Shown here: piece after piece, positions 23,032-31,869 of the stretch | Layout of the letters: each line of letters begins with the position of its first letter | Numbering within the stretch: position 1 is the first letter of the stretch | Assembly (NCBI GenBank): GCA_005787785.1 | Contig: SXZT01000144.1 | Coordinates: 1-34,713, forward strand | Origin: Actinomycetota bacterium | GTDB taxonomy: Bacteria; Actinomycetota; Acidimicrobiia; Acidimicrobiales; Ilumatobacteraceae | DNA: 34,713 bases | Direction: 5' to 3' | Translations under genes and position numbers: made by a program | Notes under the pieces: model-generated | What the model was told of the DNA's origin: nothing | Seen by the model: the letters and a program-made list of their open reading frames with translations, nothing else | Database searches by the model: none

Positions 23032-24285
23032 TCAGCTCAATCTGGCGCCGAGATGTCGCAATGCCATCGCTGCGTACAGCGACACGCCGACCTCGATCGC
23101 ATCTTCGTCGAACATCACGCGGTTCGAGTGGTTCGGCGCGGCTGTCGCAGGATTCTGACCGGATGGAGTTCCGCCGAGGAACATCATCGCACCAGGCAAA
23201 CGTTCGAGTACGTAGCTGAAATCCTCGGCACCCATCACCGGATGGGGAAGTTGCACCACCTTGCGATCGCCGAGAATCGAAGTCGCAATGTCGGTAGAAA
23301 AAGCGGCAAAGTCGTGATCGTTGACCGTCACGGGATAGCCGAGTGGAATGTCGACCTCGGCGGACATCCCGTGAGCAGACGCGATGCCCGAAGCAACTTG
23401 TGCGATCAGTTCGTGCACTTTGCTGCGTGTCTTGGCGCTCACTGCGCGAATGGTTCCTTCGACAACCGCGGTCTCGGGAATCACGTTGTATGCGGTGCCG
23501 GCGTTGATCTTCGTCACCGTCACGATGGCCGGATCGAAGGCATCGATGCGACGCGTCACCATTGTCTGTAGTGCCTGAACGATCTCACATGCGACGGGTA
23601 CTGGGTCACTCGTGCGGTGCGGCTCGGATGCGTGGCCACCAGCACCCGTGACGATGATCGTCATGCGGTCGCTCGAGGCCATGATCGGCCCACCCTTGAT
23701 CCCCGCCATTCCGACCGGCAACGCGGTCGAGATGTGAAGCGCAAATGCACCCGTGATCGGGGACTCACTTCCATCACTGTGCGCGGGAAGGTCGAGAAGA
23801 CCTTCTTCGAGCATGTACTGCGCTCCGTGAAAACCTTCTTCGCCCGGTTGGAACATGAAGAGCACACGGCCGGGAATCTCACCCTTGCGGTCGGACAACA
23901 CACGTGCGGCCTGCACGAGCATGCTCGTATGGGTGTCGTGGCCACATGCGTGCATCGTGTTGTGGTTCTTCGAAGCAAAGTCGAGGCCCGTGTCCTCGGG
24001 CATCGGAAGCGCGTCCATGTCACCGCGCAGCAACACGGTTGGTCCGGGTTTGTCTCCGGTGAGAAGAGCAGCGATACCACTCGTCGTCTTGTGCAGGGTG
24101 ATATCGAGAGGCAACCCGTCGAGTGCCTGCAGCACCTGCTCACGCGTCACGGGCAGGTCGTTGCCGACCTCGGGATATTGGTGCAACGACCGCCGCAGCG
24201 CGACCGCCGCATCCTGGAACCCACGGGCCTGGTCACGAAGTTCCTTGCTGGGACCGTGTCGTTCGATCAGCGCTTCAGTCGACAT
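23032..24285 (-). CDS. M20 family amidohydrolase/metallopeptidase
   Basis: This 417-residue protein resembles hippurate/IAA-amino-acid hydrolases of the M20D group. Metal ligands are visible in LLRGDMDALPM, NTMHACGHDTHTSML (Cys, His, Asp, His) and MFQPGEEGFHGAQ (Glu-Glu). The dimerisation lid domain is central (about 190-310), with ASEPHRTSDPVPVA and NVIPETAVVEGTIR. The C-terminal HPVMGAEDFSYVLERLPGAM holds a metal or substrate residue. It probably cleaves N-acyl amino acids or related amides in the cytoplasm. ATG 24285; it diverges from the Nudix gene across 25 bp. Confidence 0.92.
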   Translation of the reverse strand: MSTEALIERHGPSKELRDQARGFQDAAVALRRSLHQYPEVGNDLPVTREQVLQALDGLPLDITLHKTTSGIAALLTGDKPGPTVLLRGDMDALPMPEDTGLDFASKNHNTMHACGHDTHTSMLVQAARVLSDRKGEIPGRVLFMFQPGEEGFHGAQYMLEEGLLDLPAHSDGSESPITGAFALHISTALPVGMAGIKGGPIMASSDRMTIIVTGAGGHASEPHRTSDPVPVACEIVQALQTMVTRRIDAFDPAIVTVTKINAGTAYNVIPETAVVEGTIRAVSAKTRSKVHELIAQVASGIASAHGMSAEVDIPLGYPVTVNDHDFAAFSTDIATSILGDRKVVQLPHPVMGAEDFSYVLERLPGAMMFLGGTPSGQNPATAAPNHSNRVMFDEDAIEVGVSLYAAMALRHLGARLS

Positions 24286-24310
24286 GGCGACATCGTGTCA
24301 CACTTCATGG

Positions 24311-24814
24311 ATGGCGAAGGGCGGTGACGTTGAACTCATCGACGTCGTCGATGCCGATGATCGAGTCATCGATACGGTTCCTCGTTCGGTGATGCGCCGT
24401 GACGTGCTGCGGCATCGTGCCGTCTTCATCCTCGTGCGCGACCCCGAGGGTCGGGTGCTCATCCACCGACGCAGTGAACGAAAAGACATCTGGGCCGGCT
24501 GGTGGGACATCGCCATCGGTGGGGTGGTTGCAGCGGGTGAGTCGTACGACGACGCCGCGCGGCGCGAGTTGTGGGAAGAGGCCGGTATCGAGGCTTTACC
24601 CGCGTTCGTCTCGGCCGGGGCGTATGACGATGCCGAGGTCAGCCTGATCGGTCGCTGCTACGAGGTGTGCCACGACGGCGAGGTCGAGCCGCGTGACGGG
24701 GAAGTGGCCGAGTTCCGGTGGGTCTCGACCGAAGAATTGAAGGCTTTGGAGGCACGGCACGCGTTTCTCCCCGACAGTCTCGCGCTGCTCGGGCCACGCC
24801 TTTTTCGTGCCTGA
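24311..24814 (+). CDS. Nudix hydrolase
   Basis: The protein is 167 residues with an intact Nudix box, GGVVAAGESYDDAARRELWEEAGI (G-x5-E-x7-REUXEEXGU), at about residues 73-96. The N-terminal sequence, ELIDVVDADDRVIDTVPRSVMRRDVLRHRAVFILV, resembles the IDI-like Nudix subgroup (compare YfcD). It would hydrolyse a nucleoside diphosphate-linked compound or a pyrophosphate; the substrate cannot be predicted. ATG 24311 was chosen because an ATG four bases upstream is in another frame and stops after six codons. Confidence 0.9.
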   Translation: MAKGGDVELIDVVDADDRVIDTVPRSVMRRDVLRHRAVFILVRDPEGRVLIHRRSERKDIWAGWWDIAIGGVVAAGESYDDAARRELWEEAGIEALPAFVSAGAYDDAEVSLIGRCYEVCHDGEVEPRDGEVAEFRWVSTEELKALEARHAFLPDSLALLGPRLFRA

Positions 24815-24825
24815 ACGGGGGTCGG

Positions 24826-24831
24826 TACCCT
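24826..24831 (+). promoter_or_regulatory. Candidate -10 box for leaderless thiamine-binding gene mRNA
   Basis: TACCCT ends 6 nt before ATG 24838 in the 23-bp gap after the Nudix gene. Confidence 0.4.
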
Positions 24832-24837
24832 GTGGGC

Positions 24838-25089
24838 ATGCTCCCCAACACAACGGTCACGGTCGAGTTCACGATCGAACCCTTCGTCGAGGGTGCGCCC
24901 GGCCCGCACGTCACGGCGGCAGTTGCTGCGGTCGAAAAGCTCGGCGTGACGGTCGAGTTCGGTCCGTTCGGCACGACCCTTCGTGCCACTGCACGCGATG
25001 CCGGTCGCGTCGTTGCCACACTTCTCGATGCCGCCTATGACAACGGCGCAACGCACGTCAGCATTCACGTCGGGCCAGAGAACGAATGA
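24838..25089 (+). CDS. Thiamine-binding (MTH1187/YkoF-like) domain protein
   Basis: This 83-residue ferredoxin-like-fold protein matches the DUF77/thiamine-binding family (PF01910). Pattern pieces are VTVEFTIEPFVEG, GPHVTAAVAAVEKLGVTVEFGPFGTTL and the closing THVSIHVGPENE. Family members bind thiamine or its hydroxymethylpyrimidine part, often as tetramers. The stop codon overlaps the start of the HTH gene (ATGA), so both are expected to be made together, suggesting that the two act as one ligand-sensing unit. That link is inference. Confidence 0.8.
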   Translation: MLPNTTVTVEFTIEPFVEGAPGPHVTAAVAAVEKLGVTVEFGPFGTTLRATARDAGRVVATLLDAAYDNGATHVSIHVGPENE

Positions 25090-25448
25090 TCACCCCCAAT
25101 CATCCCGTCGTGCGGGCCATTGCGCCGATCCTTGATGCAGTTGGTGCAACGATCGTGCCATTCGCTGAGATGAACGCCAGCGACATTCCACTCTCATGGG
25201 ACGGGGAAGTCATCGGTGCCGTGCGCATGCCCGCATTGCATGGCGCGCTCGATCGCCTCATCGAAAGTGTGGAGAAGGAACTGGGCGGCAATCTGAAGGA
25301 GCTGTCACGCAACGACAAGCAGCGTGCAATTCGGCTGCTCGACGAGCGTGGCGCATTCATCCTGCGTCGTGCGGTCGAAGACGTTGCCGATGCCATGGCG
25401 GTGTCGCGCATCACCGTGTACAACTACCTCAACGCGATTCATCGCTGA
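25086..25448 (+). CDS. Helix-turn-helix regulator (DauR/YheO-type HTH)
   Basis: This 120-residue protein has a C-terminal HTH at about 72-118: LSRNDKQRAIRLLDERGAFI followed by RRAVEDVADAMAVSRITVYNYLN, close to the HTH_22 domain of DauR/YheO-type regulators. The N-terminal 65 residues (DIPLSWDGEVIGAVRMPALHGALDRLIESVE) lack the PAS-like YheO sensor domain. It may receive its signal from the thiamine-binding partner encoded just upstream with an ATGA overlap. It ends 1 nt before the coaA stop of the opposite strand. Confidence 0.75.
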   Translation: MITPNHPVVRAIAPILDAVGATIVPFAEMNASDIPLSWDGEVIGAVRMPALHGALDRLIESVEKELGGNLKELSRNDKQRAIRLLDERGAFILRRAVEDVADAMAVSRITVYNYLNAIHR

Positions 25449-25449
25449 A

Positions 25450-26373
25450 CTACAGTTTGCGCAGTTGAACGTCGGTCACGCGGTGGTTTGCGGCCTTGTT
25501 GATGACAAGTGATGCCCGTGACTTCGTCGGTGCGATGTTGTCGCTGAGGTTGCGCCCGTTGATCTCCGCCCAGATGCCGCGCGCAACCTTGGTTGCTTCG
25601 TCGTCGCTGAGTTCGGCAAAGTGCCGAAAAAAGCTTTGAGGATCCTGAAAAACCGTGCTTCGCAGGGCATGGAAGCGCTCGATGTACCAGTCGCGAATGA
25701 CCGACTCTTCGGCGTCGATGTAGATCGAGAAGTCGAAGTAGTCGGACACGAACTCATTCGAGTCGGTGCCAACCTGCAGAACATTGAGGCCCTCGAGAAT
25801 GAGAATGTCGGGCTGACGAACGGCTATTTCCTGCTCTTCAACAATGTCGTAGACGACGTGGCTGTATACCGGTGCAAGAACTTCGGGGCGACCCGACTTC
25901 AGCTCACGCAGAAAATGCAGCAGTGACTTCGTGTCGTAACTTTCGGGGAAGCCCTTGCGGTTCATGATGCCGCGTTCCTCGAGTACCGCATTCGGGAAGA
26001 GGAAGCCGTCGGTTGTGACGAGGTCGACCTTGGGGTGTTCGGGCCAGCGGGCAAGAAGAGCCTGGAGAATACGGGCGAACGTGCTCTTGCCCACGGCCAC
26101 ACTGCCTGCCACGCCGATGACGTAGGGAACCTTGGGGGCCATGGCCCCGAGGAACGTGGCCGAGACCTTGTGCAGGTTTTGAGTCGCGCTGACGTACAGG
26201 TTCAGCAATCGAGTGAGGGGCAGGTAGACCGCCGTGACTTCGTCGAGGTCGATACGTTCATTGATTCCACGAAGGGCCTCGAGGTCCTTTTCGCGGATCG
26301 TGAGTGGCGTGGCGGCACGCAGGTCTGCCCACTCGTCGCGCGAAAACGGTATGTAACGGTCGAGATCGAGCAT
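25450..26373 (-). CDS. coaA: Type I pantothenate kinase
   Basis: CoaA phosphorylates pantothenate in the first committed step of CoA synthesis. The protein is 307 residues, the usual length. The P-loop is [12 protein letters not shown] near residue 91, followed by [21 protein letters not shown] and [21 protein letters not shown] and [11 protein letters not shown] complete the type I pattern. The ATG at 26373 begins [18 protein letters not shown], with GGGGACAAG just upstream as a weak ribosome site. It follows map by 19 nt on the same strand and is probably co-transcribed. Confidence 0.96.
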   Translation of the reverse strand: MLDLDRYIPFSRDEWADLRAATPLTIREKDLEALRGINERIDLDEVTAVYLPLTRLLNLYVSATQNLHKVSATFLGAMAPKVPYVIGVAGSVAVGKSTFARILQALLARWPEHPKVDLVTTDGFLFPNAVLEERGIMNRKGFPESYDTKSLLHFLRELKSGRPEVLAPVYSHVVYDIVEEQEIAVRQPDILILEGLNVLQVGTDSNEFVSDYFDFSIYIDAEESVIRDWYIERFHALRSTVFQDPQSFFRHFAELSDDEATKVARGIWAEINGRNLSDNIAPTKSRASLVINKAANHRVTDVQLRKL

Positions 26374-26392
26374 CTTGTCCCCGGACGAATGT

Positions 26393-27370
26393 CTACCGCT
26401 TCCAGGGTGCCGACGGCGAAACGGCGCCATTGGCCGTGAGCACCTCGACCCCGGTCTCGGTGAGGAGAACGGTGTGCTCGAACTGGGCGGTGCGCTTGCC
26501 GTCGGCGGTGACGGCAGTCCAATCGTCGTCCCACATCTTGTGCTGCCACGTGCCGAGGCTGATCATCGGCTCGATGGTGAACGTCATGCCTGGACGCATG
26601 ATCATCGAATTGCGTGCGTCGTAATAATGCAGCACCTGGATGTCGGTGTGGAACTGCTCGCCGATTCCATGACCGATGAATGCCCGGATGACGCCCATGC
26701 GGTGCGTCTTCGCGTGGTTCTCGATCGCCCGCCCGATGTCGCTGAGTGGCTGGCCGGGAACGACCGCCTCGATGCCCTTCCACATGCACTCCTCGGCGAC
26801 GCGCACCAAGAGCTTGCTTTCTTCGTCGATGTTGCCGACGGGAAACGTGGCATTGGTGTCACCGTGCACGCCGTTGACGTAACACGTGACGTCGAGATTG
26901 ATGATGTCACCGTCGTTCACGACCGTCGAGTCGGGAATGCCGTGACAGATCACTTCGTTCAGACTGGTGCACACGCTCTTCGGGTAGCCGTGGTAGTTCA
27001 ACGGACTCGGGTAGGCACCCCGCCGCACGGTTTCCTCGTGCACGAACGCGTCGATGTCGTCGGTCGTCATTTCCGGTTTCACGAACTCTCCGGCCATCCG
27101 CAAAATGTCGGCGGCCATGTCGCACGCGTAGCGCATGCGCTCGATCACCTCGGGTGACTTGATCTTCGGCTCATCCCAGCGGGCAACCGTGCCGGTGTCG
27201 CCATACGACGGCTTGACGATTCCCTCGGGCACCGTCCGCATGGGGCTGACGACGCCCGGGATTACGCGGCCCTCGAGAGGCTTGTGGCAGCGCTTGTACT
27301 TGCGCCCACTGCCGCACCAGCACGGGTCGCCGGCTGCCGGCAACACCTCGGGCGGGGTCGTGACGCTCAT
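26393..27370 (-). CDS. map: Methionine aminopeptidase with N-terminal SEC-C zinc motif
   Basis: This type I methionine aminopeptidase removes the initiator Met from new proteins. The 325-residue protein carries an N-terminal zinc motif [13 protein letters not shown] (about 17-29), the SEC-C pattern known from a subset of bacterial MetAPs. The metal ligands of the catalytic domain are Asp in INLDVTCY, Asp in HGDTNATF, His in GHGIGEQFH, Glu in TIEPM and Glu in [30 protein letters not shown] is the usual substrate-binding segment. A TAGCCT box ends 8 nt before ATG 27370. The SEC-C tag may tether the enzyme to ribosomes. Confidence 0.95.
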   Translation of the reverse strand: MSVTTPPEVLPAAGDPCWCGSGRKYKRCHKPLEGRVIPGVVSPMRTVPEGIVKPSYGDTGTVARWDEPKIKSPEVIERMRYACDMAADILRMAGEFVKPEMTTDDIDAFVHEETVRRGAYPSPLNYHGYPKSVCTSLNEVICHGIPDSTVVNDGDIINLDVTCYVNGVHGDTNATFPVGNIDEESKLLVRVAEECMWKGIEAVVPGQPLSDIGRAIENHAKTHRMGVIRAFIGHGIGEQFHTDIQVLHYYDARNSMIMRPGMTFTIEPMISLGTWQHKMWDDDWTAVTADGKRTAQFEHTVLLTETGVEVLTANGAVSPSAPWKR

Positions 27371-27419
27371 ACCCCGAAAGGCTATTGGGCAAAGGGTCGA
27401 CCGAGTTCGGTGGGGTGCA

Positions 27420-27448
27420 TTGAAAATGAGCCTTTGCCGTGTTCTACT
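27420..27448 (+). promoter_or_regulatory. Candidate sigma-70 promoter of the Tad pilus operon
   Basis: TTGAAA (27420-27425), a 17-nt spacer and TCTACT (27443-27448) give a good -35/-10 pair. The start of transcription would be near 27455, about 54 nt before cpaB. The rest of the map-cpaB gap (27371-27508) shows only the strong AGGGGAAGG ribosome site at 27492-27500. Confidence 0.5.
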
Positions 27449-27508
27449 TCTCCGACCACACATAGGGGGTGTGAAAGACAACGACACACTCAGGGGAAGG
27501 AAACAGCC

Positions 27509-28279
27509 GTGTCAGAACGGTTTGTGACAACTTCCCCCGATGGGTCAAGGGACGCCCTCTATGAACGCCGCAGCGCGTTGTCCCGCGACTTGTTGGGGGA
27601 TTCAGAGACGCGCGACGCGCCACGACGCAGTCGAGCAAGGAGCCAATCAAAAGCAACGCCGGCCCTCGGTAATCCGACACGTCGCCCGGTCCGCGTTCCG
27701 GAGCTGGCTTTCGGGCTTGTGCTGGTAATCGGCGGCGCGCTTGCGGCAAGTCTCCTCGCCTCGAAACGCACCGAGACGGTCGAGGTTGTCGCCGCCGCCA
27801 GTGATCTCGGTCGAGGTCATGAAATTGGGACAGGTGATCTTGTCGCCGTTGAGATGGAGTGGCGATTCGCCAAAGCGCTGACGAGAGCCACTGACGCAAA
27901 GGAATTGTTGGGCAAGCGACTGGCCACGAATGTTCCGGCGGGAGGCCCGATCATGCCGGGCGTGGTCGAGGAAACTCCGGCGCTTGGCGCAGGTGAGGAA
28001 GTCGTCGCACTTCGGATCGAAGTTGGGGATGTGCCGACATCGATCGCTGTTGGAGACTCGGTACGCATAGTTCTCGTGCCCGATCCCAGTGTTTCTACCG
28101 ATACTGCGGTGACGGAGTTCGACCAACCCGCAACGGTATGGGAAGTAGAATCACCATCAGAGACAAATCCCGATTACGTCGTGAGTCTCAAAGTGCCGGC
28201 CGAGTTCCTGGCGAAGGCTGCAGTTGCAGAGCGTACGAAGATCGCTCTCATCGGAAATAACGACGAGGTGGTGCCGTGA
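27509..28279 (+). CDS. cpaB: CpaB-like Flp pilus assembly protein (SAF domain)
   Basis: The protein has 256 residues, with a charged N-terminal cytoplasmic stretch, one membrane segment at about 70-88 (ELAFGLVLVIGGALAASLLA) and an extracytoplasmic SAF-like domain (ETVEVVAAASDLGRGHEI, then DAKELLGKRLATNVPAGGPI). RcpC/CpaB proteins are periplasmic or wall-side parts of Tad machines. The GTG start lies 8 nt after AGGGGAAGG. The stop overlaps the tadA start (GTGA). This is the first gene of the pilus operon. Confidence 0.82.
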   Translation: MSERFVTTSPDGSRDALYERRSALSRDLLGDSETRDAPRRSRARSQSKATPALGNPTRRPVRVPELAFGLVLVIGGALAASLLASKRTETVEVVAAASDLGRGHEIGTGDLVAVEMEWRFAKALTRATDAKELLGKRLATNVPAGGPIMPGVVEETPALGAGEEVVALRIEVGDVPTSIAVGDSVRIVLVPDPSVSTDTAVTEFDQPATVWEVESPSETNPDYVVSLKVPAEFLAKAAVAERTKIALIGNNDEVVP

Positions 28280-29625
28280 GCAATACCACCAACTACGTCA
28301 CCCTGTTACCCAGCAGGACCCAAGCCGAGGCTCATCTCACCGATCTTCTGACAAAGAGCATTCGGGCCGAACTTGCCAATGAGCGCATCGTCCGTCAGCA
28401 GAGGGGCCTTGCTGAACCCACGATCGACGATGAGCTCTCCATCGCCCGCTCCATCATCGCCGATGAGCGACACAGGGGCCCGGACGAAGGTGCGGTGGCC
28501 TACGAGCTGGAAGTCGAAGATTTCGATCGCATCGCCGATGCCGTGGTTGCAGGAATCCTCGGGCTCGGACGTCTGCAAAGGCTCCTCGAAGACCCGGACA
28601 TTTCCGATATCCACGTCCGTGGTGCAGCGCCCGTGTGGATCAAATGGCGCAATGGAACACGGACATGCGTCGAGCCGATAGTCGATTCTGACGAGGAACT
28701 CGTCGAGCTGATCCGTCGCGCGGCAACCCGCCTCGTTCGCAACGAACAACGTTTTGATGCAGCGAATCCCGAGCTCAATCTTCAGTTGCCTGACGGGTCG
28801 CGACTCTTCGCCACGATGGCCGTCTCCCAACACCCGAGCCTGATCGTGCGGCGACACAGGTTCGACATTTCGTCGCTCAACGAACTACATGACCGTGGAA
28901 TGTTCGATGAGGAGATCAAAAGGTTCCTTTCCGCTGCCGTGCTTGCACGACGCAACATCGTGATTGCCGGTGGGACGGGCTCAGGCAAGACGACGTTGCT
29001 GAGGGCGCTTCTCAACGAGGTTCCACCCAACGAACGAATCGTCACCATTGAAGATGCCTACGAACTGGGAATCGAACGCTTTGCAGACCGTCATCCCGAC
29101 CACGATGCTTTGCAGTCGAGGGTCGCAAACATCGAAGGTCGAGGTGCCGTCACGATGGCCGATCTCACGAAGATGGCCCTACGGATGGACCCGGATCGCG
29201 TGATAGTTGGGGAGGTTCGAGGCGCAGAAGCCTTTCCGATGTTGATGGCGATGAGTCAGGGAAACAACGGGTCGATGTGCACGATGCACGCCGACAGCAC
29301 GAGGTCCGTATTCCCGAAACTTGCTGCATACGTATCGATGGCTTCCACGGGACTTCCCGTCGACACGGTGAACCTCATCGTTGCGAGCGCCGTTCATCTG
29401 GTGATTTACATCGAAAACTCAGCTGGAGCCAGGCGTATTCGGTCAATTCGCGAGGTTGTCGATACTGATGGTCTTCAGATCGTCTCCAACGAGGTGTTTT
29501 CGTCGACAGATGACGAACCCTGTCGCAGGGCGTACCCACTGCGTGAGAAGACGACAGCACTTCTCGAATCGCACGGCTACTCGCATGCATCCCACTTCGG
29601 AGAGAACCATTGGGGCTTGCAATGA
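28276..29625 (+). CDS. tadA: TadA/CpaF secretion ATPase
   Basis: This hexameric AAA-type ATPase drives pilus assembly at the inner face of the membrane. The protein is 449 residues. The N-terminal domain (1-170) includes LLEDPDISDIHVRGAAPVWI, the family signature. Walker A is GGTGSGKTTLL at about 233, the Asp box is IVTIEDAYEL, Walker B-like VIVGEVRGAEAFPML and the His box GSMCTMHADS follow. The GTG start overlaps the cpaB stop. The tail after residue 390 is less conserved. Confidence 0.95.
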   Translation: MSNTTNYVTLLPSRTQAEAHLTDLLTKSIRAELANERIVRQQRGLAEPTIDDELSIARSIIADERHRGPDEGAVAYELEVEDFDRIADAVVAGILGLGRLQRLLEDPDISDIHVRGAAPVWIKWRNGTRTCVEPIVDSDEELVELIRRAATRLVRNEQRFDAANPELNLQLPDGSRLFATMAVSQHPSLIVRRHRFDISSLNELHDRGMFDEEIKRFLSAAVLARRNIVIAGGTGSGKTTLLRALLNEVPPNERIVTIEDAYELGIERFADRHPDHDALQSRVANIEGRGAVTMADLTKMALRMDPDRVIVGEVRGAEAFPMLMAMSQGNNGSMCTMHADSTRSVFPKLAAYVSMASTGLPVDTVNLIVASAVHLVIYIENSAGARRIRSIREVVDTDGLQIVSNEVFSSTDDEPCRRAYPLREKTTALLESHGYSHASHFGENHWGLQ

Positions 29626-30443
29626 CCTTGATGATCATGCTGTGCGGTGCGGTTGGGGGCCTTGGTCTTCTGATCGTCCGCGTGGGTCTGCGTGGTCGGC
29701 AACTCTCGTGGAGAAAGAATGCCACGACGCAAGCGTCGTTTCTCAAGCCGCTCGCCGTTGGAGCCGGAATCAGTTTGAGTGTGTTCCTTTTGACCGGCTG
29801 GATACTCGTTGCAGGAGCAAGCGGTCCTGCGGCCGCTCTCATTGTGGCATTGAGTCGTACGCGTGGAACTTCACGTATGAACGAAGAAGTTGCCGAAGCG
29901 ATAGCTTTGTGGACCGAGCAACTCCGCGACACACTCGCTGCAGCGCATGGGTTGCAACAGACACTGCTTGCAACCTCGGCGCATGCACCTGAGAGAATCG
30001 CACCGCAGGTCCAACGCCTCGCAGCAAAACTCCCTTACGCTCCGGTCGGACAAAGCCTTCGTGAATTCGCTGCCGAAGTCGATCACTCCAGCGCCGACTT
30101 CGTTGCTGCTGCCCTGATTGCGGCGAACGAACACGAGGCTCGCGACGTCGGTGCCCTCCTCGGGCATCTGGCACGTTGTTCGAGGGAAGAGGCGCGTATG
30201 CACCAACGCATTTGGGTTGGCCGGTCGCGCACGCGTGCTGCCGTTCGAATCATTTCCCTGACCGTCGTTGGCTTCGTTGGCGTCTTGATTCTTTTGAACA
30301 GGGACTATCTCGCGCCATACGGTTCGACCTGCGGCCAGATCGTGCTTGCCGGCATCGTCGGAATTTTCACTCTCGCGCTCCTGCTGTTGCATTCAGGTTC
30401 GAAGGTTCAGGTTCCGGAACGATTCGTGGCGGTCGGATCATGA
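29622..30443 (+). CDS. tadB: TadB-like pilus platform protein
   Basis: This inner-membrane platform protein of the type II secretion F / Tad family has 273 residues with N-terminal hydrophobic segments (about 1-20 and 45-75), a cytoplasmic helical domain and two C-terminal helices (about 205-265). MNEEVAEAIALWTEQLRDTL and HSSADFVAAALIAANEHEARDVG are typical T2SSF elements. ATG 29622 overlaps the tadA stop (ATGA). A TTG four codons earlier is possible but less likely. Confidence 0.85.
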   Translation: MTLMIMLCGAVGGLGLLIVRVGLRGRQLSWRKNATTQASFLKPLAVGAGISLSVFLLTGWILVAGASGPAAALIVALSRTRGTSRMNEEVAEAIALWTEQLRDTLAAAHGLQQTLLATSAHAPERIAPQVQRLAAKLPYAPVGQSLREFAAEVDHSSADFVAAALIAANEHEARDVGALLGHLARCSREEARMHQRIWVGRSRTRAAVRIISLTVVGFVGVLILLNRDYLAPYGSTCGQIVLAGIVGIFTLALLLLHSGSKVQVPERFVAVGS

Positions 30444-31234
30444 TGTGGACTGCACTCGCAGGAGCAGTGTGTGGCTTCGGCGGCCTGTTGATTCTGCGTC
30501 ACATCGGCGTGTTCGACGGGGACGGTGTTCGGTCGAGGCTGTCGCATCGAATTCTTCGCTCGCGACAGAGTGACTGCGCAATTCTGCGTACGTCGCCTGA
30601 TGGCTTCACCGCGATGTTGTTCGTTTGGTTGATTTGCGGTGCCGGATGTGGTGGGAGTCTCTCACTCATCGTGTTGACGTCCGGAGTGCCACTTCCGGGC
30701 ATCATCAGCCTGGGTCTGGTTGCCTGCGGACCGATCGGCGGTGCCGCATTGTTTCTCGAGCGACTCTCGAAAAGTGCTGAACGGGCACGGCGAACCTTTT
30801 CTTACGCCCTGTCGAGTTATCTCGATTTGGCGAGCGTTCTACTCGCTGGTGGCGCCGGAAGCGAAACAGCCCTCATCGCAGCTGCCGCGACGGGTGACAG
30901 TTGGAGTTTCAGAATGATCCGCGAAACCCTGGAAACGGCTCGCGCAGGGCGCACACCTTCGTGGCGGGCATTCGGGGACCTTGGACGGCGTATCGGTGTT
31001 GTAGACCTGGAGCGGTTGGCCGGAAGTATGCAGCTCGCGGGTGAGCACGGCGCGAAGGTTCGTCTCTCCCTCGCAACCCAGGCGGATGCGCTTCGCACTC
31101 GCCAGATCGGCGAGATCGAAGCGGATGCCCAGGCGGCAACCGAACGAATGGGCGTGCCCACCGTCCTGCTCTTTGTCGGCTTCATTGCCCTTCTCGGCTA
31201 TCCCGCCCTCGACCTGGTCGTCGGTCAGATGTGA
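30440..31234 (+). CDS. tadC: TadC-like pilus platform protein
   Basis: The protein has 264 residues and is a second T2SSF-family platform component. It has an N-terminal helix (1-19), helices at about 55-105, a cytoplasmic helical domain containing SYALSSYLDLASVLLAGGAG and WRAFGDLGRRIGVVDLERL, and a C-terminal helix (VLLFVGFIALLGYPALDLV). ATG 30440 overlaps the tadB stop; a second ATG follows directly. TadB and TadC usually form the membrane platform together with TadA. Confidence 0.85.
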   Translation: MMWTALAGAVCGFGGLLILRHIGVFDGDGVRSRLSHRILRSRQSDCAILRTSPDGFTAMLFVWLICGAGCGGSLSLIVLTSGVPLPGIISLGLVACGPIGGAALFLERLSKSAERARRTFSYALSSYLDLASVLLAGGAGSETALIAAAATGDSWSFRMIRETLETARAGRTPSWRAFGDLGRRIGVVDLERLAGSMQLAGEHGAKVRLSLATQADALRTRQIGEIEADAQAATERMGVPTVLLFVGFIALLGYPALDLVVGQM

Positions 31235-31284
31235 TCCCATCCGGCCACGTTGGAAAACAAGAACCCAAATGAAGAAAGGCAAAC

Positions 31285-31476
31285 ATGAACCTCAAGCAGC
31301 ACCTCCAGTACTACTGGATCCGATTCACGGCCTCCCGCGAGAGCGACTCCGATCGCGGCGAAGTGAGCGCGACGACCGTCGTGATGGCCGCCGCACTCAT
31401 CGCTCTCGCGATCGCAGTCGGGGCGACGATCACATCGAAAGTATCGAGCAAGGCCAACTCTCTCGACCTCGGATGA
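31285..31476 (+). CDS. Flp pilin-like small membrane peptide
   Basis: This 63-residue peptide has a basic N-terminal leader, then R-G25-E26-VSATTVVM and a hydrophobic helix at about 28-48. A cut after Gly25 would be in the style of prepilin processing, but the mature Glu5 of classical Flp is Thr here. It sits where Flp pilins usually are, after tadC and before the tadE-like genes. AAAGG precedes ATG 31285. The stop overlaps the next start (ATGA). It is the probable major or minor pilin. Confidence 0.6.
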   Translation: MNLKQHLQYYWIRFTASRESDSDRGEVSATTVVMAAALIALAIAVGATITSKVSSKANSLDLG

Positions 31477-31859
31477 TCGTGATGGCCCGAACCGACGCTG
31501 GTGAGGCCACCGCTCAGACGGTGGTTGTCGTACCCGTCGTCCTTCTCGTTCTCTGGCTGGCAATTCAGGCGACCGTCTTTCTCCACGGTGCGAACGTCGC
31601 GAGCGCTGCCGCGAATGAAGGGGCAGCGGTCGCGTCTCGGTACGGGTCGTCGATGGGGGCAGGTGAGCGTGCGATCGAGCGCACGCTCACCACCCTCGGA
31701 TCAAGCACGAAGGGAACGTGGGTAGTGAAGAAATCAGGTCGGATGATCGTCGCCACGGTACGTCTGCGACTTCCACGAATTGTTCCATTCTTTCCACTCA
31801 CCGTCAGTAGGTCGGCACACGAGTCGATCGAGATGTTCATCCCCGAAGACCAGAGATAA
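31473..31859 (+). CDS. TadE-like pseudopilin
   Basis: This 128-residue protein has one N-terminal hydrophobic helix (about 17-36) preceded by TDAGEATAQ, then GANVASAAANEGAAVASRYG, a TadE-family-like sequence after the membrane helix. The C-terminal part (about 70-128) is a small beta-rich domain. ATG 31473 overlaps the pilin-like gene stop; an internal ATG at residue 4 is an alternative. It is probably anchored in the membrane with its domain outside. Confidence 0.7.
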   Translation: MIVMARTDAGEATAQTVVVVPVVLLVLWLAIQATVFLHGANVASAAANEGAAVASRYGSSMGAGERAIERTLTTLGSSTKGTWVVKKSGRMIVATVRLRLPRIVPFFPLTVSRSAHESIEMFIPEDQR

Positions 31860-31869
31860 GGGGGACGAG

